Below the pieces are notes generated by a model. The model saw only the letters and a list, made by a program, of their open reading frames with translations. It did not search any database and had not been told where the DNA came from. Position numbers and translations under genes: made by a program. From contig NZ_JAERQJ010000001.1 of assembly GCF_016735115.1 (NCBI RefSeq), positions 647,575 to 711,574 on the forward strand: a stretch of 64,000 bases of DNA, in the 5' to 3' direction. Source of the DNA: Aquimarina mytili. Lineage in GTDB: Bacteria > Bacteroidota > Bacteroidia > Flavobacteriales > Flavobacteriaceae. This document shows, in pieces, positions 1 to 8,900 of this stretch; positions within the stretch are counted from its first letter, which is position 1, and the number at the start of each line of letters is the position of its first letter.

Positions 1-371
1 TTGATTGCAAAAAAACCTTTGCTGCTCCATCCTGGGAGATAGTTAGGTTCTACATGGTATAGCATTATGGGCCTTTGAACAATAATGGTAGTAAGTACCA
101 AAGTGAGAAAATAAAAAATAGCAAACAGTGTAAATTTTCGGGTAACAAAGAATTTAGGAATTAAGAACAGTAATGTAATGTATACCAAGACAATTTTACC
201 AGGAAGCCCAAAGAACTGAATAAGAAAGGATCTTTGGTAATCATGATCATAAGTACCCCAAGTAATACCAAAAAAAACGACCATACCTATCCAATAAAGG
301 ATATGCTTTATTATCTTTTTAGAAAAGAAATTATTTGAGGATACCGTATTTATTATTTGTTCTGACTTCAT
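1..371 (-). CDS. LytS-type sensor histidine kinase, N-terminal membrane part (truncated by window edge)
   Basis: An open frame runs on the minus strand from an ATG at 371 off the left edge (123 codons visible). It starts MKSEQIINTV, then shows alternating hydrophobic segments (around HILYWIGMVVFFGITW, then a long segment around GKIVLVYITLLFLIP, then FAIFYFLTLVLTTII). This layout, with a conserved HILYWI-type first helix, is typical of the membrane sensor part of Bacteroidota LytS/YehU histidine kinases (His_kinase family). The kinase domain itself would lie outside the window, so the assignment rests on the membrane part only. The gene is divergent from the GH13 operon across 226 bases with no clear promoter box, and could sense cell-envelope or nutrient state. 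An unrelated multi-pass protein is possible. Confidence 0.65.
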   Translation of the reverse strand, partial: MKSEQIINTVSSNNFFSKKIIKHILYWIGMVVFFGITWGTYDHDYQRSFLIQFFGLPGKIVLVYITLLFLIPKFFVTRKFTLFAIFYFLTLVLTTIIVQRPIMLYHVEPNYLPGWSSKGFFAI

Positions 372-597
372 AGCGATCACTAAAATCTGAAAAATTATTG
401 GTAAAAAACAAAATCAAGGACAAATGACATGCAATCTCTTACAAAATGCTACTTGCACACATTTTTTTCAAACTGAGAGTGATTTTTTCCAAAATTGAAA
501 TATTACTTGCTTTTGGTCCTTTAAAAATTGGCATATGTACAATCAATTTGTCGACAAGAGTTATCTATTGTAATTATGGGGAAAACAATACTCATAC

Positions 598-2448
598 ATG
601 CAAAAAAGAACATTACCTCTGATCATCATTTGTGTCATTTTTTTAGGATTATTTGTAAATGCACAACAGAACAATGCCACAATCCTTAAACACATCGAAC
701 CTCCTTTTTGGTGGGTAGGGATGAAAAATTCCAAACTACAATTACTTATTCATGGAGATAAGATTAATGATTTTAAGATTGAGATCAATTATCCGGGAAT
801 TAAAATAGAAAGTATACATCAGGTAGAAAATCCTAATTATTTGTTTGTAAACCTTGAGGTTTCTAAAAACACAAAACCAGGTACTGTTTCGATACTTTTT
901 GCTAAGGGAAATAAAAGTATGAAGTACGAATATTCTCTAAAGCCCAGAATAAAAAGAGAAAATGTTGGTCAAGGAATTGATGGTTCTGATGTTATCTATC
1001 TTATCACACCAGATCGATTTGCAAATGGAGATCCATCTAATGACTCCACAGATGATACTATAGAAAAAGTAAACAGGAATGATGAAAACGGAAGGCACGG
1101 GGGAGATATTAAAGGAATTCTGGATCATTTTGATTATATAAAAGACTACGGAGTGACTACACTGTGGTTAAACCCTTTTCAAGAAAATGATCAACCTGCC
1201 TATTCTTATCATGGGTATGGGATTTCAGATTTTTATAAAACTGATTCCAGATTTGGTACTAATGAAGATTTTAAAGCATTGGTTGATAAGAGTCATCAAA
1301 ATGGAATGAAAGTTATTATGGACCAGGTATTTAATCATTGCGGATCTGGACATTGGTGGATGAATGATTTACCATCAAAAGACTGGTTAAATCAATGGGA
1401 AGAGTTTACCTATAGCAATTTTTCAACAATAATAGCATCTGACCCATACGCTTCTAAGAAGGATTTTGATCTATTAACCAAAGGATGGTTTGATACTAAT
1501 TTACCAGATTTAAACTTAGAAAATAAGTTTTTAGAAGCTTATATGATCCAAAACTCAATTTGGTGGGTAGAATATGCCGATTTAGATGGTATACGAATGG
1601 ATACGTATCCCTATCCAAATCAAGGAGCTATGTCAAATTGGATGCAGGCCTTAACCAAAGAATATCCAGATTTTTATATGGTAGCAGAAACCTGGGCAAG
1701 TAGAGCATCTTATTTATCGTATTGGAATAACGAGAAGACCAACAGAAATGGATATACTTCGTATGTTAATAGTGTAAGCGATTACCCCTTGTATTATGCA
1801 ATGATTGAAGCATTTGGGAAGGATGGAGACATTTATAAATTATATGAAACCCTTGCAGAAGATTTCATTTATGGAAACGCATCTAACAATAAAGTTTTTA
1901 ATGGAAACCATGATCAGGGGCGTACCTTAGGGTTATTAGGTGGTAATGTAGATAAATTTAAATTAAGTATGGTATTTACACTTACTACTCGAGGTATTCC
2001 ACAACTATATTACGGCGACGAAATTTTAATGAAAAAGGATAAGCCCGATGGGCAGTTACGAGAGGATTTCCCCGGCGGATGGAAGGGGGATACTAGAAAT
2101 GCATTTGTAGCAAGTGGTAGAACAGATCAAGAAAATGAAATGTTCAACTATCTCCAAAAGATACTTAATTGGAGAAAAAAAGCAGAATCAATTCACAAAG
2201 GAAAACTAAAACATTATCAACCCGATAATAATGTGTACGTATACTTTAGGTCTACCGAGACCCAAAACACCATGATAATCATCAATAATAGTAACAAAGA
2301 TATTGCCGCATTTGACTTAAATCGATATCAAGAATCACTTATGGGGTACTCTAATGGGATTGATATCATTTCAGGTAAAAATTATACTACTCTGGATACT
2401 ATTAAATTGATTAAAAACACAGCACTGATTTTAGATTTGAAAAAGTAG
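598..2448 (+). CDS. secreted GH13 alpha-amylase-family enzyme (cyclomaltodextrinase/neopullulanase type)
   Basis: A 616-residue enzyme that should hydrolyse alpha-glucan linkages in starch-derived oligosaccharides or cyclodextrins. Residues 1-22 are a signal peptide ending NAQ, so it is periplasmic or surface-exposed. Residues about 27-120 form an N-terminal beta-sandwich like that of cyclomaltodextrinases; the catalytic barrel follows, with region I DQVFNH at 242-247, nucleophile D335 in GIRMD, acid/base E364 in VAETW and transition-state D439 in NGNHDQ; a C-terminal beta domain runs from about 525. All three catalytic carboxylates are present. The order of domains matches Bacteroidota SusA-like enzymes. 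First gene of a plus-strand operon with a lipoprotein, a carbohydrate-binding protein and a sugar kinase. Exact substrate cannot be told from sequence. Confidence 0.92.
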   Translation: MQKRTLPLIIICVIFLGLFVNAQQNNATILKHIEPPFWWVGMKNSKLQLLIHGDKINDFKIEINYPGIKIESIHQVENPNYLFVNLEVSKNTKPGTVSILFAKGNKSMKYEYSLKPRIKRENVGQGIDGSDVIYLITPDRFANGDPSNDSTDDTIEKVNRNDENGRHGGDIKGILDHFDYIKDYGVTTLWLNPFQENDQPAYSYHGYGISDFYKTDSRFGTNEDFKALVDKSHQNGMKVIMDQVFNHCGSGHWWMNDLPSKDWLNQWEEFTYSNFSTIIASDPYASKKDFDLLTKGWFDTNLPDLNLENKFLEAYMIQNSIWWVEYADLDGIRMDTYPYPNQGAMSNWMQALTKEYPDFYMVAETWASRASYLSYWNNEKTNRNGYTSYVNSVSDYPLYYAMIEAFGKDGDIYKLYETLAEDFIYGNASNNKVFNGNHDQGRTLGLLGGNVDKFKLSMVFTLTTRGIPQLYYGDEILMKKDKPDGQLREDFPGGWKGDTRNAFVASGRTDQENEMFNYLQKILNWRKKAESIHKGKLKHYQPDNNVYVYFRSTETQNTMIIINNSNKDIAAFDLNRYQESLMGYSNGIDIISGKNYTTLDTIKLIKNTALILDLKK

Positions 2449-2473
2449 TTTAATCCTAAAAAGAAATAGAAAT

Positions 2474-3394
2474 ATGAAACTTAGTTACATCTCGGTCCTC
2501 GTTATTTTGATATTCTTTTCATGTACAAATTCGAGTACTAAAGAACCTGATATAAAAACATCTGAAGACAGGGCTATAAAAAAGCAATTACAGCAATATA
2601 ATATAAGAATCATTGATGCAGCAAAGACAAAATCATTTACCAAGATAAGTGATCTTTATGCGGATGATGTTATGCTAATGGCCGAGTATCATCCTTTAAT
2701 AAAAAACAAGAAAAACATCAAAAGATACTATGATGAAATTTTTGATAGAGAAACCCTAAAGAAATATTCGAGAGAAATAATAGAGATTACAGTTTTTGAG
2801 AAGAGGGTTATCGAAATTGGGTTGTTTACCAAAATACTTGATAATGCAAAAGAGTATCGGGGTAAATATTTAAATGTTTGGAAATTGAGTAATGATACCC
2901 AGCTTACACTGAAAGCTCAGGCTTTTGGATATTTACATCCAATAGAAGATCCCAATGCACTAATTGTTGAAGGTATAAATGCAGTTAAATATAATGCAAT
3001 CGGTATTCCATGGGAAATGGAAGCTTATAGTGCTTTGAATAAAACAAATGTAATGGATAGAATTCCCGAAAGATCTGCAAATGGATATACGAAGGATGCA
3101 ATGTATCTTCCTTTTGCAGACACAATCAAAACCGGAAAAGCTACTCTAATCAAACATTATAAAGAATATTATAAATATCCTGTCAAAATAGACTCTATAC
3201 AGGGATGGACCTATGATTATGATGTTGTAGAGGATGGGTACATTCGGTATACAGGTTTTTATGTAGACTGGTCTGTGCCTGAGTTTTCTGGAAATACACA
3301 AGGATCAGGGATTTCTTATTGGAGAAGAGTTGAAGATAATTCACTAAGAATACATCGACAGATTGGTACACATATACATAAAAAAGAAGAATAG
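2474..3394 (+). CDS. lipoprotein with two NTF2/SnoaL-like domains
   Basis: 306 residues starting with a lipoprotein signal (IFFSC, lipidated Cys at residue 17). The first half (about 35-150) has the helix-helix-strand pattern of DUF4440/SnoaL-like proteins, including a DLYADDVML segment. The second half (about 195-300) repeats a similar fold with a WTYDYDVVEDGYIRYTGFY segment. NTF2-like folds can bind small ligands or carry enzymatic activity, but no catalytic residues stand out. It sits 25 bases after the GH13 gene and 21 bases before the carbohydrate-binding protein, so a role in binding or processing the same glycan is likely but inferred. Confidence 0.6.
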   Translation: MKLSYISVLVILIFFSCTNSSTKEPDIKTSEDRAIKKQLQQYNIRIIDAAKTKSFTKISDLYADDVMLMAEYHPLIKNKKNIKRYYDEIFDRETLKKYSREIIEITVFEKRVIEIGLFTKILDNAKEYRGKYLNVWKLSNDTQLTLKAQAFGYLHPIEDPNALIVEGINAVKYNAIGIPWEMEAYSALNKTNVMDRIPERSANGYTKDAMYLPFADTIKTGKATLIKHYKEYYKYPVKIDSIQGWTYDYDVVEDGYIRYTGFYVDWSVPEFSGNTQGSGISYWRRVEDNSLRIHRQIGTHIHKKEE

Positions 3395-3415
3395 TAACGG
3401 TTTAAAATAGAAAAA

Positions 3416-4276
3416 ATGAATAAAGATAGTCGCAAAGTAAAAGAGTGGGTAGTACAACCTAAACTAATTTTTTCAATATTTATAGGAGCATTTATGGTTG
3501 TTTTTCCGAAGCATTGTTTTGCCCAGCATAAGAAACAACTTACGTTTAATGTTGATATAAATTCTCAGGAAGAAGCACTTGATGTTGAGGTACGGGGAGA
3601 TCTTGCCCCATTGTCCTGGTATGACGGAATAAAACTATCTGATCCTGATAATGATGGTGTGTATTCTACAACTGTTACTTTTGAAACTCCTGAAGGAATC
3701 GAGTTTTTAAATTATAAATACACATTAAATGCTGATGAATGGGAAGGTGGTGAGAATAGAAAAATATCATTAAAAAATGAATCAGCTACTTTTAAAGACA
3801 CATTTAGATATGCTAAAAAACTTGAAAATCCATTTAAAAAATTTATCGGAGAGTGGAAATTAAAAGATGATAATTGGGAGTATACCGATGAAAACCTAAG
3901 GAAAAGGTCTATAAAAATACCCGGTCATCATACCATTTGCAAAGAAATAAATACAAATAATAGTGTGCTTTTAATTGTAGATACAGGAGCATCACATGGT
4001 AGTGCATTTTGGAATTATGACTCTGACAAAAAGGAAACAAATTCGCTTTCTAGTTTTTCGGGTAACCGAACAAGTGCAGGACGGGGTACAATTAATGCTA
4101 ATGGAGATATAAAAAGTAAAGTTAGGTTTCAGGGAGTAGATGATGGTCGGTATAGAATATATACATACAATTGGGTTTCAAAGGATGAGTATATTTTAAA
4201 GTCTGTAGAGTATGACAAAAATGATAAACCTACTGGAAGTTATTATAGGGCAACTTTTGTAAGGATTAATAAATGA
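3416..4276 (+). CDS. secreted protein with starch-binding-like module and lipocalin-like C-terminal domain
   Basis: 286 residues with an N-terminal hydrophobic signal ending around CFAQ (residue 37). Residues about 40-135 resemble a CBM20/CBM48-type starch-binding fold: VRGDLAPLSW, then DPDNDGVYSTTVTF and a FLNYKYTLN strand, the pattern seen in alpha-glucan binding modules. Residues about 138-286 look like a beta-barrel DUF1579/lipocalin-like domain (KFIGEWKL start, ending YRATFVRI). No catalytic residues are recognisable. Its stop overlaps the start of the PfkB kinase by four bases (ATGA), implying translational coupling. I infer a periplasmic glycan-binding role next to the GH13 enzyme; the C-terminal function is unknown. 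Confidence 0.55.
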   Translation: MNKDSRKVKEWVVQPKLIFSIFIGAFMVVFPKHCFAQHKKQLTFNVDINSQEEALDVEVRGDLAPLSWYDGIKLSDPDNDGVYSTTVTFETPEGIEFLNYKYTLNADEWEGGENRKISLKNESATFKDTFRYAKKLENPFKKFIGEWKLKDDNWEYTDENLRKRSIKIPGHHTICKEINTNNSVLLIVDTGASHGSAFWNYDSDKKETNSLSSFSGNRTSAGRGTINANGDIKSKVRFQGVDDGRYRIYTYNWVSKDEYILKSVEYDKNDKPTGSYYRATFVRINK

Positions 4277-5157
4277 AAAAAGTGTTTAATATAGGTGGAG
4301 TTTCTTATAATTCGGTTATACATCTAGATCAATTTCCAAAACCTGTACCTACCACAATTCATCATTGTAATTTTAAAGAGACTGTAGGTAATACCGGTGC
4401 GGGAAAAGCCGTAACGCTTTCAAAACTGGATTTTGATGTCACTTTCCACTCCATGATAGGAAATGATGTTTACGGAGAAAAGATCCGAACATATCTCAAC
4501 AAACCTAATCTGAAATTTATTCATGATATCGATCCACAAGGTACCGAACGACATCTAAACCTTATGAATAGCGGAGGAGAACGCATTTCTATATTTATGA
4601 ACCCTATAACAGATGAACCTAATATCGATTATAACAGATTCAATAAAGAAATTAGGAAATCCGATTTTGTTGTTGTGAATATTTCTAACTATTGCAGAAA
4701 TATACTTCCGTTATGTAAAGCCAATAAAATAGAAGTATGGACAGATCTTCATGATTATGACGGAAAAAGTAGCTATCATCAAGATTTTATTGATTCATCT
4801 GATTACGTTTTTCTGAGCTCAGATAACCTCAAAGACTATAAGCCTTTTATGGAAAAGATGATAGATCAAGGCAAAAAGTTAGTTGTTTGTACGCATGGGA
4901 AAGCAGGAGCCTGTGCTTTAACTAAAGAAGGATGGGTAGAGGTTGAAGCTATAACTGAATATAGAATCAAGGACACCAATGGAGCAGGAGATGCCTTTTT
5001 TTCTGGGTTTCTTTATGGTTTTTCAAAAGAATATTCAATAAAGAAGTGTATGCAGTTTGGAACCATTGCAGGTGGATTATGTATTCAGTCTGAGCTCATA
5101 ACCAACCAAGATTTATCTGCAGAACTTTTAGAAAAAGAACATTTGAGATATTATTGA
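4273..5157 (+). CDS. PfkB-family carbohydrate kinase
   Basis: 294 residues, cytoplasmic, of the ribokinase/PfkB family, which phosphorylate sugars or nucleosides with ATP. The C-terminal family signature is clear: DTNGAGDAFFSGF, with the anion-hole GAGD and catalytic base D240. The N-terminal GN-type substrate loop is seen as VGNTGAGKA near residues 38-46, where many family members have GG-N-A. Length is normal for the family. It overlaps the preceding gene by four bases and is the last gene of the operon, followed by a terminator at 5206-5240. It probably phosphorylates a sugar released by the secreted enzymes; the actual sugar is unknown. Confidence 0.85.
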   Translation: MKKVFNIGGVSYNSVIHLDQFPKPVPTTIHHCNFKETVGNTGAGKAVTLSKLDFDVTFHSMIGNDVYGEKIRTYLNKPNLKFIHDIDPQGTERHLNLMNSGGERISIFMNPITDEPNIDYNRFNKEIRKSDFVVVNISNYCRNILPLCKANKIEVWTDLHDYDGKSSYHQDFIDSSDYVFLSSDNLKDYKPFMEKMIDQGKKLVVCTHGKAGACALTKEGWVEVEAITEYRIKDTNGAGDAFFSGFLYGFSKEYSIKKCMQFGTIAGGLCIQSELITNQDLSAELLEKEHLRYY

Positions 5158-5205
5158 AAAAGAAAGAATCCAATTAAAAGAACTTATTTTTTGATAATAT
5201 AAGCC

Positions 5206-5240
5206 AAAACTGCTTGAAAGTAATTTTTGAGCAGTTTTTT
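5206..5240 (+). terminator. intrinsic terminator of the GH13-PfkB operon
   Basis: A perfect 9-bp stem (AAAACTGCT pairing with AGCAGTTTT) with a 15-base loop runs straight into six T residues, 48 bases after the PfkB stop codon. Confidence 0.8.
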
Positions 5241-5982
5241 GTGAATATAATTTGACCCCCATTCCTATTATCACTTTGGTTTTAATTTTTCGACCATAAA
5301 TCTATATAGCAAATATGGGCGTGAGCGATATCAAATCGATATAAATAAAAAAAATAATTGATAATAATCATGGTTTAGATTGATAAATTCGGGAGCATAA
5401 AAAAGAGCTAGTATTTACTTTTGATATGTCATTAACCATATACAAGCCCAAGCTCGTGAAATCAAAAACTACCGAAAATTTATTACCCATTCCCATACTT
5501 TCATATCTCATTATTAAATATTAGCACAAAGTGGTTTTGCTAATAAAAAGTCTATTTAAACACTAAAAAACGTTCAAAATACAGTAAATAAAATGGCAAC
5601 CTGATATAAATCAAAAGAATGATTGACAAATGTCAAGATTTAAATTGATAGATATCATGATCTATGCGTGCAAGAGCGATGATTTTTACAATTTTTAAAT
5701 CCCATTTACCTGGTAATCAGTTTTTTGCATATTTTTTTAATAATGATAATGATTAATTAGGGGATGATAATGTTTTTATACGTCTTAAATAATAGACAGT
5801 CTGTAATCTTAATATGTAACCAAATTATAAATATGCAAACTCACAAAACCTAAAACCAATAAATACCAAGAATTACATTTCTCTGACCCCAATGTCACTT
5901 TCATTTTAGACATAAAAGATTTTTCTTAAAATCTTAGACTCATTTTTTTAAACACAAAATCTTAATCCTTAAAACTCAATTT
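5241..5982. other. AT-rich gene-free region upstream of the giant T9SS protein
   Basis: About 740 bases with no credible reading frame on either strand. It is very AT-rich with scattered short palindromes such as one around 5325-5340 (GATATCAAATCGATAT). A hairpin with an 8-bp perfect stem (AAGATTTT, loop TCTT, AAAATCTT) lies at 5916-5935, in what should be the 5-prime leader of the next gene. I see no convincing -33/-7 promoter pair. Its length suggests a regulated or long leader for the 5983 gene, or decayed sequence. Confidence 0.4.
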
Positions 5983-8900
5983 ATGAAATCAAGGAAGAAC
6001 ATATTCCTTCTAGTTCTTTTTTTGTTGTTTTCGATATTCGTGAACGCACAAAACAGTACCGACAGAGAGAATATAAAAAGACAAACCAACCAACAAGCTC
6101 TCCAAAAGATCATAGACAGATCTAATCAATTAGAAAAAGCCAATAAAACTAAGACGAATAGGCAAAAAATTCCGTTAACAAAAACTACTAAAGATGGCCG
6201 ATTAGGAGTTATTTTTGGATTTGATGAAAAAGGAGAGCCAGTTTATGCTTATGATGATAATACTGCAGCTGCCGCAACGGGACGTACAGACAAAATCTGG
6301 CAAGGAGGGTCAACAGGATTAGATCTAACAGGCGCCGGAATCGAAATTGCTGTTTGGGAAAGCGGTTATGCGAGACCTACACATGTAGAATTTGGTGGTC
6401 GAGCTTCTAATGGCGGTGATGGAGGATCTGTTACCAGCCATGGAACCCATACAGGAGGTACTTTAATTGCAACGGGTATTGACGCCGCTGCCAGAGGTAT
6501 GGCTTCTGGAGCAACCATAAAAAATTATACTGCTACAAATATGGTTTCTGAAACAGCTGTATTCGCCGCAGCAGGAGGAATTTTGGCGAATAATTCAAAT
6601 ACACCTTCAGGTACATCAGGAAATTATAATGCAGTTGCAAGAGATATGGATGATGTGCTATACAACGCCCCATTTTATTTGCAATGTAAATCAGCAGGAA
6701 ATGATGGAAATACATATGGAGTGATTAGAAGTACTCAACTTTCCAAGAATCTTTTGGTGGTAGGAAATACAGTAGATGTCCCAAATTATACTGGACCATC
6801 TTCTGTAAGTATGTGGACTACTAGCTCTTATGGTCCTACCAACGATTGGAGAATTAAGCCGGATATATCAAATAATGGTAGATCTGTATATTCTTCGGAT
6901 AATGCTAATGATACAGATTACGGTACAAAGACAGGTACTTCAATGTCTACTCCTGCAACCACAGGAACCTTAGCATTATTACAACAGCATTATAAGAATT
7001 TAAATGGTGTGTATATGAGAGCAGCTACTGCAAAAGCACTATTAATTAATACAGCTGATGAGGTAGGAGCTAATGATGGTCCTGATTTTGCCAGTGGGTG
7101 GGGATTGGTTAATGCGGAAAGAGCTGCCCAAGTGATAAGTAATAATGGAACTTCATCTATTATGGATGAGTTGACACTAAATAACGGAGGAACATATACT
7201 AGAACTATTGTTTCTGATGGTTCTACTCCTTTATCATTGAATATTGTATGGAATGATCCGGGAGGAGCAACAGGCACCGGAACCGCACCTATATTAATAA
7301 ATGATCTGGATGTTCGTGTAACGGGTAATGGAAATACCTATTCTCCATGGGTAATGGTTCCTAACGGAAGTTTTAATAACTATACAGATCCTGCCCAAAG
7401 AGGTGATAATTTTAGAGATAACGTTGAGAAGATTGATGCAGTTTTAGCTCCTGGGACATATACGGTTACAGTAACCCATAAAGGTACATTAACAAATGGG
7501 TCACAAGATTTTTCTTTGATTATTACTGGAGTGAATGTTAATGTAGTCCCAGATAATGAAACTCCAAGTATTCCAACAAATTTGACCGCCTCTAATACAA
7601 CATCAAGTAGTACAGACCTGTCTTGGGCAGCTTCTACAGATAATATTGGAGTTACGGTATACGAAGTATTCCAAGGGAATACAAGTATTGGTTCATCGAC
7701 TACTACAAGTTTTAATGTTACCGGTCTTACGGCTTCAACATCATATAGTTTTACAGTACAAGCCAAAGATGCTGCAGGTAACACATCAGGAAGTAGTACT
7801 GCCGTAAATGTAACTACAACTGCTCCGCCTCCATGCTCGGGGATTGCTAATTTCCCCTATAGTGAAAGCTTCGAGTCTGGTGTTGGAGTTTGGGTACAAG
7901 AAAGTACCGATGATTTAGACTGGGTTGTAGATAGTGCGGGAATTCCTTCTAATAATACAGGTCCTACAGCTGCTAATGATGGTACAAACTATATCTACAC
8001 AGAAGCTACTGGAAATGGTACAGGTTTCCCTAATAAAGTTGCTTTATTAACGAGTCCTTGTATTGATCTTTCAAATCAGCTAAATGCAAAACTAAGTTTT
8101 GATTACCATATGTTTGGAGCTGCTATGGGTGTTTTAGAGATGAGAGCTTCTACCGATGATGGTTCTACCTGGACAACGATATGGAGTTTGAGTGGTGATC
8201 AAGGTAATAGTTGGAATTCACAAACAGTAAGCCTAGCCGCCTATAGCGGAAGCGTGATAAAACTACAAATCAAAGGAACTACGGGTAGTGATTTTACCAG
8301 TGATATGACTATTGATAACCTCAGTATCATTTCTTCAGTTCCTGATAATGAAGCGCCTAGTGTACCAACAAACCTGACAGCTTCTAATACATCTTCCAAC
8401 AGTACAGATCTATCCTGGACGGCTTCTACAGATAATATTGGAGTTACTGGTTATGAAATATTCCAGGACGGAACCAGTATTGGAACTTCAACGACAACAA
8501 ACTATAATGTATCAGGACTCTCTGCCGAGACTTCATATAGTTTTACAGTACAAGCCAAAGACGCTGGAGGTAATACATCAGGAAGTAGTACTGCCGTAAA
8601 TGTAACGACGACAAGTACTCCCGCCCAATTATTTACAGTAGGGATTACAACCGTTGGTACTAGTACATCTACTCATGCTGATAGAAGGGCAATGTCATAC
8701 ACTATGCCCGAAAATGGAACATTGCAAAGCATTGCAATTCATATTACAGGAGGTTCTGGAGATATGCAACTAGGCGTTTATGCTGATAATAATGGAGTGC
8801 CTAGTAACAAACTAGGACAGACTACTGTGGCATCTGCTAACGCAACCACCGGTTGGCAAACCATTGCTTTAGAAAACCCAATTATTATTGGTAATGGTGA

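Noticed and set aside
7380..7784. Long minus-strand frame inside the giant T9SS gene (also 6990-7277 and 9423-9638)
   Set aside because: Threonine/serine-rich sense codons leave the antisense frame open; no start context, homology or domain pattern.
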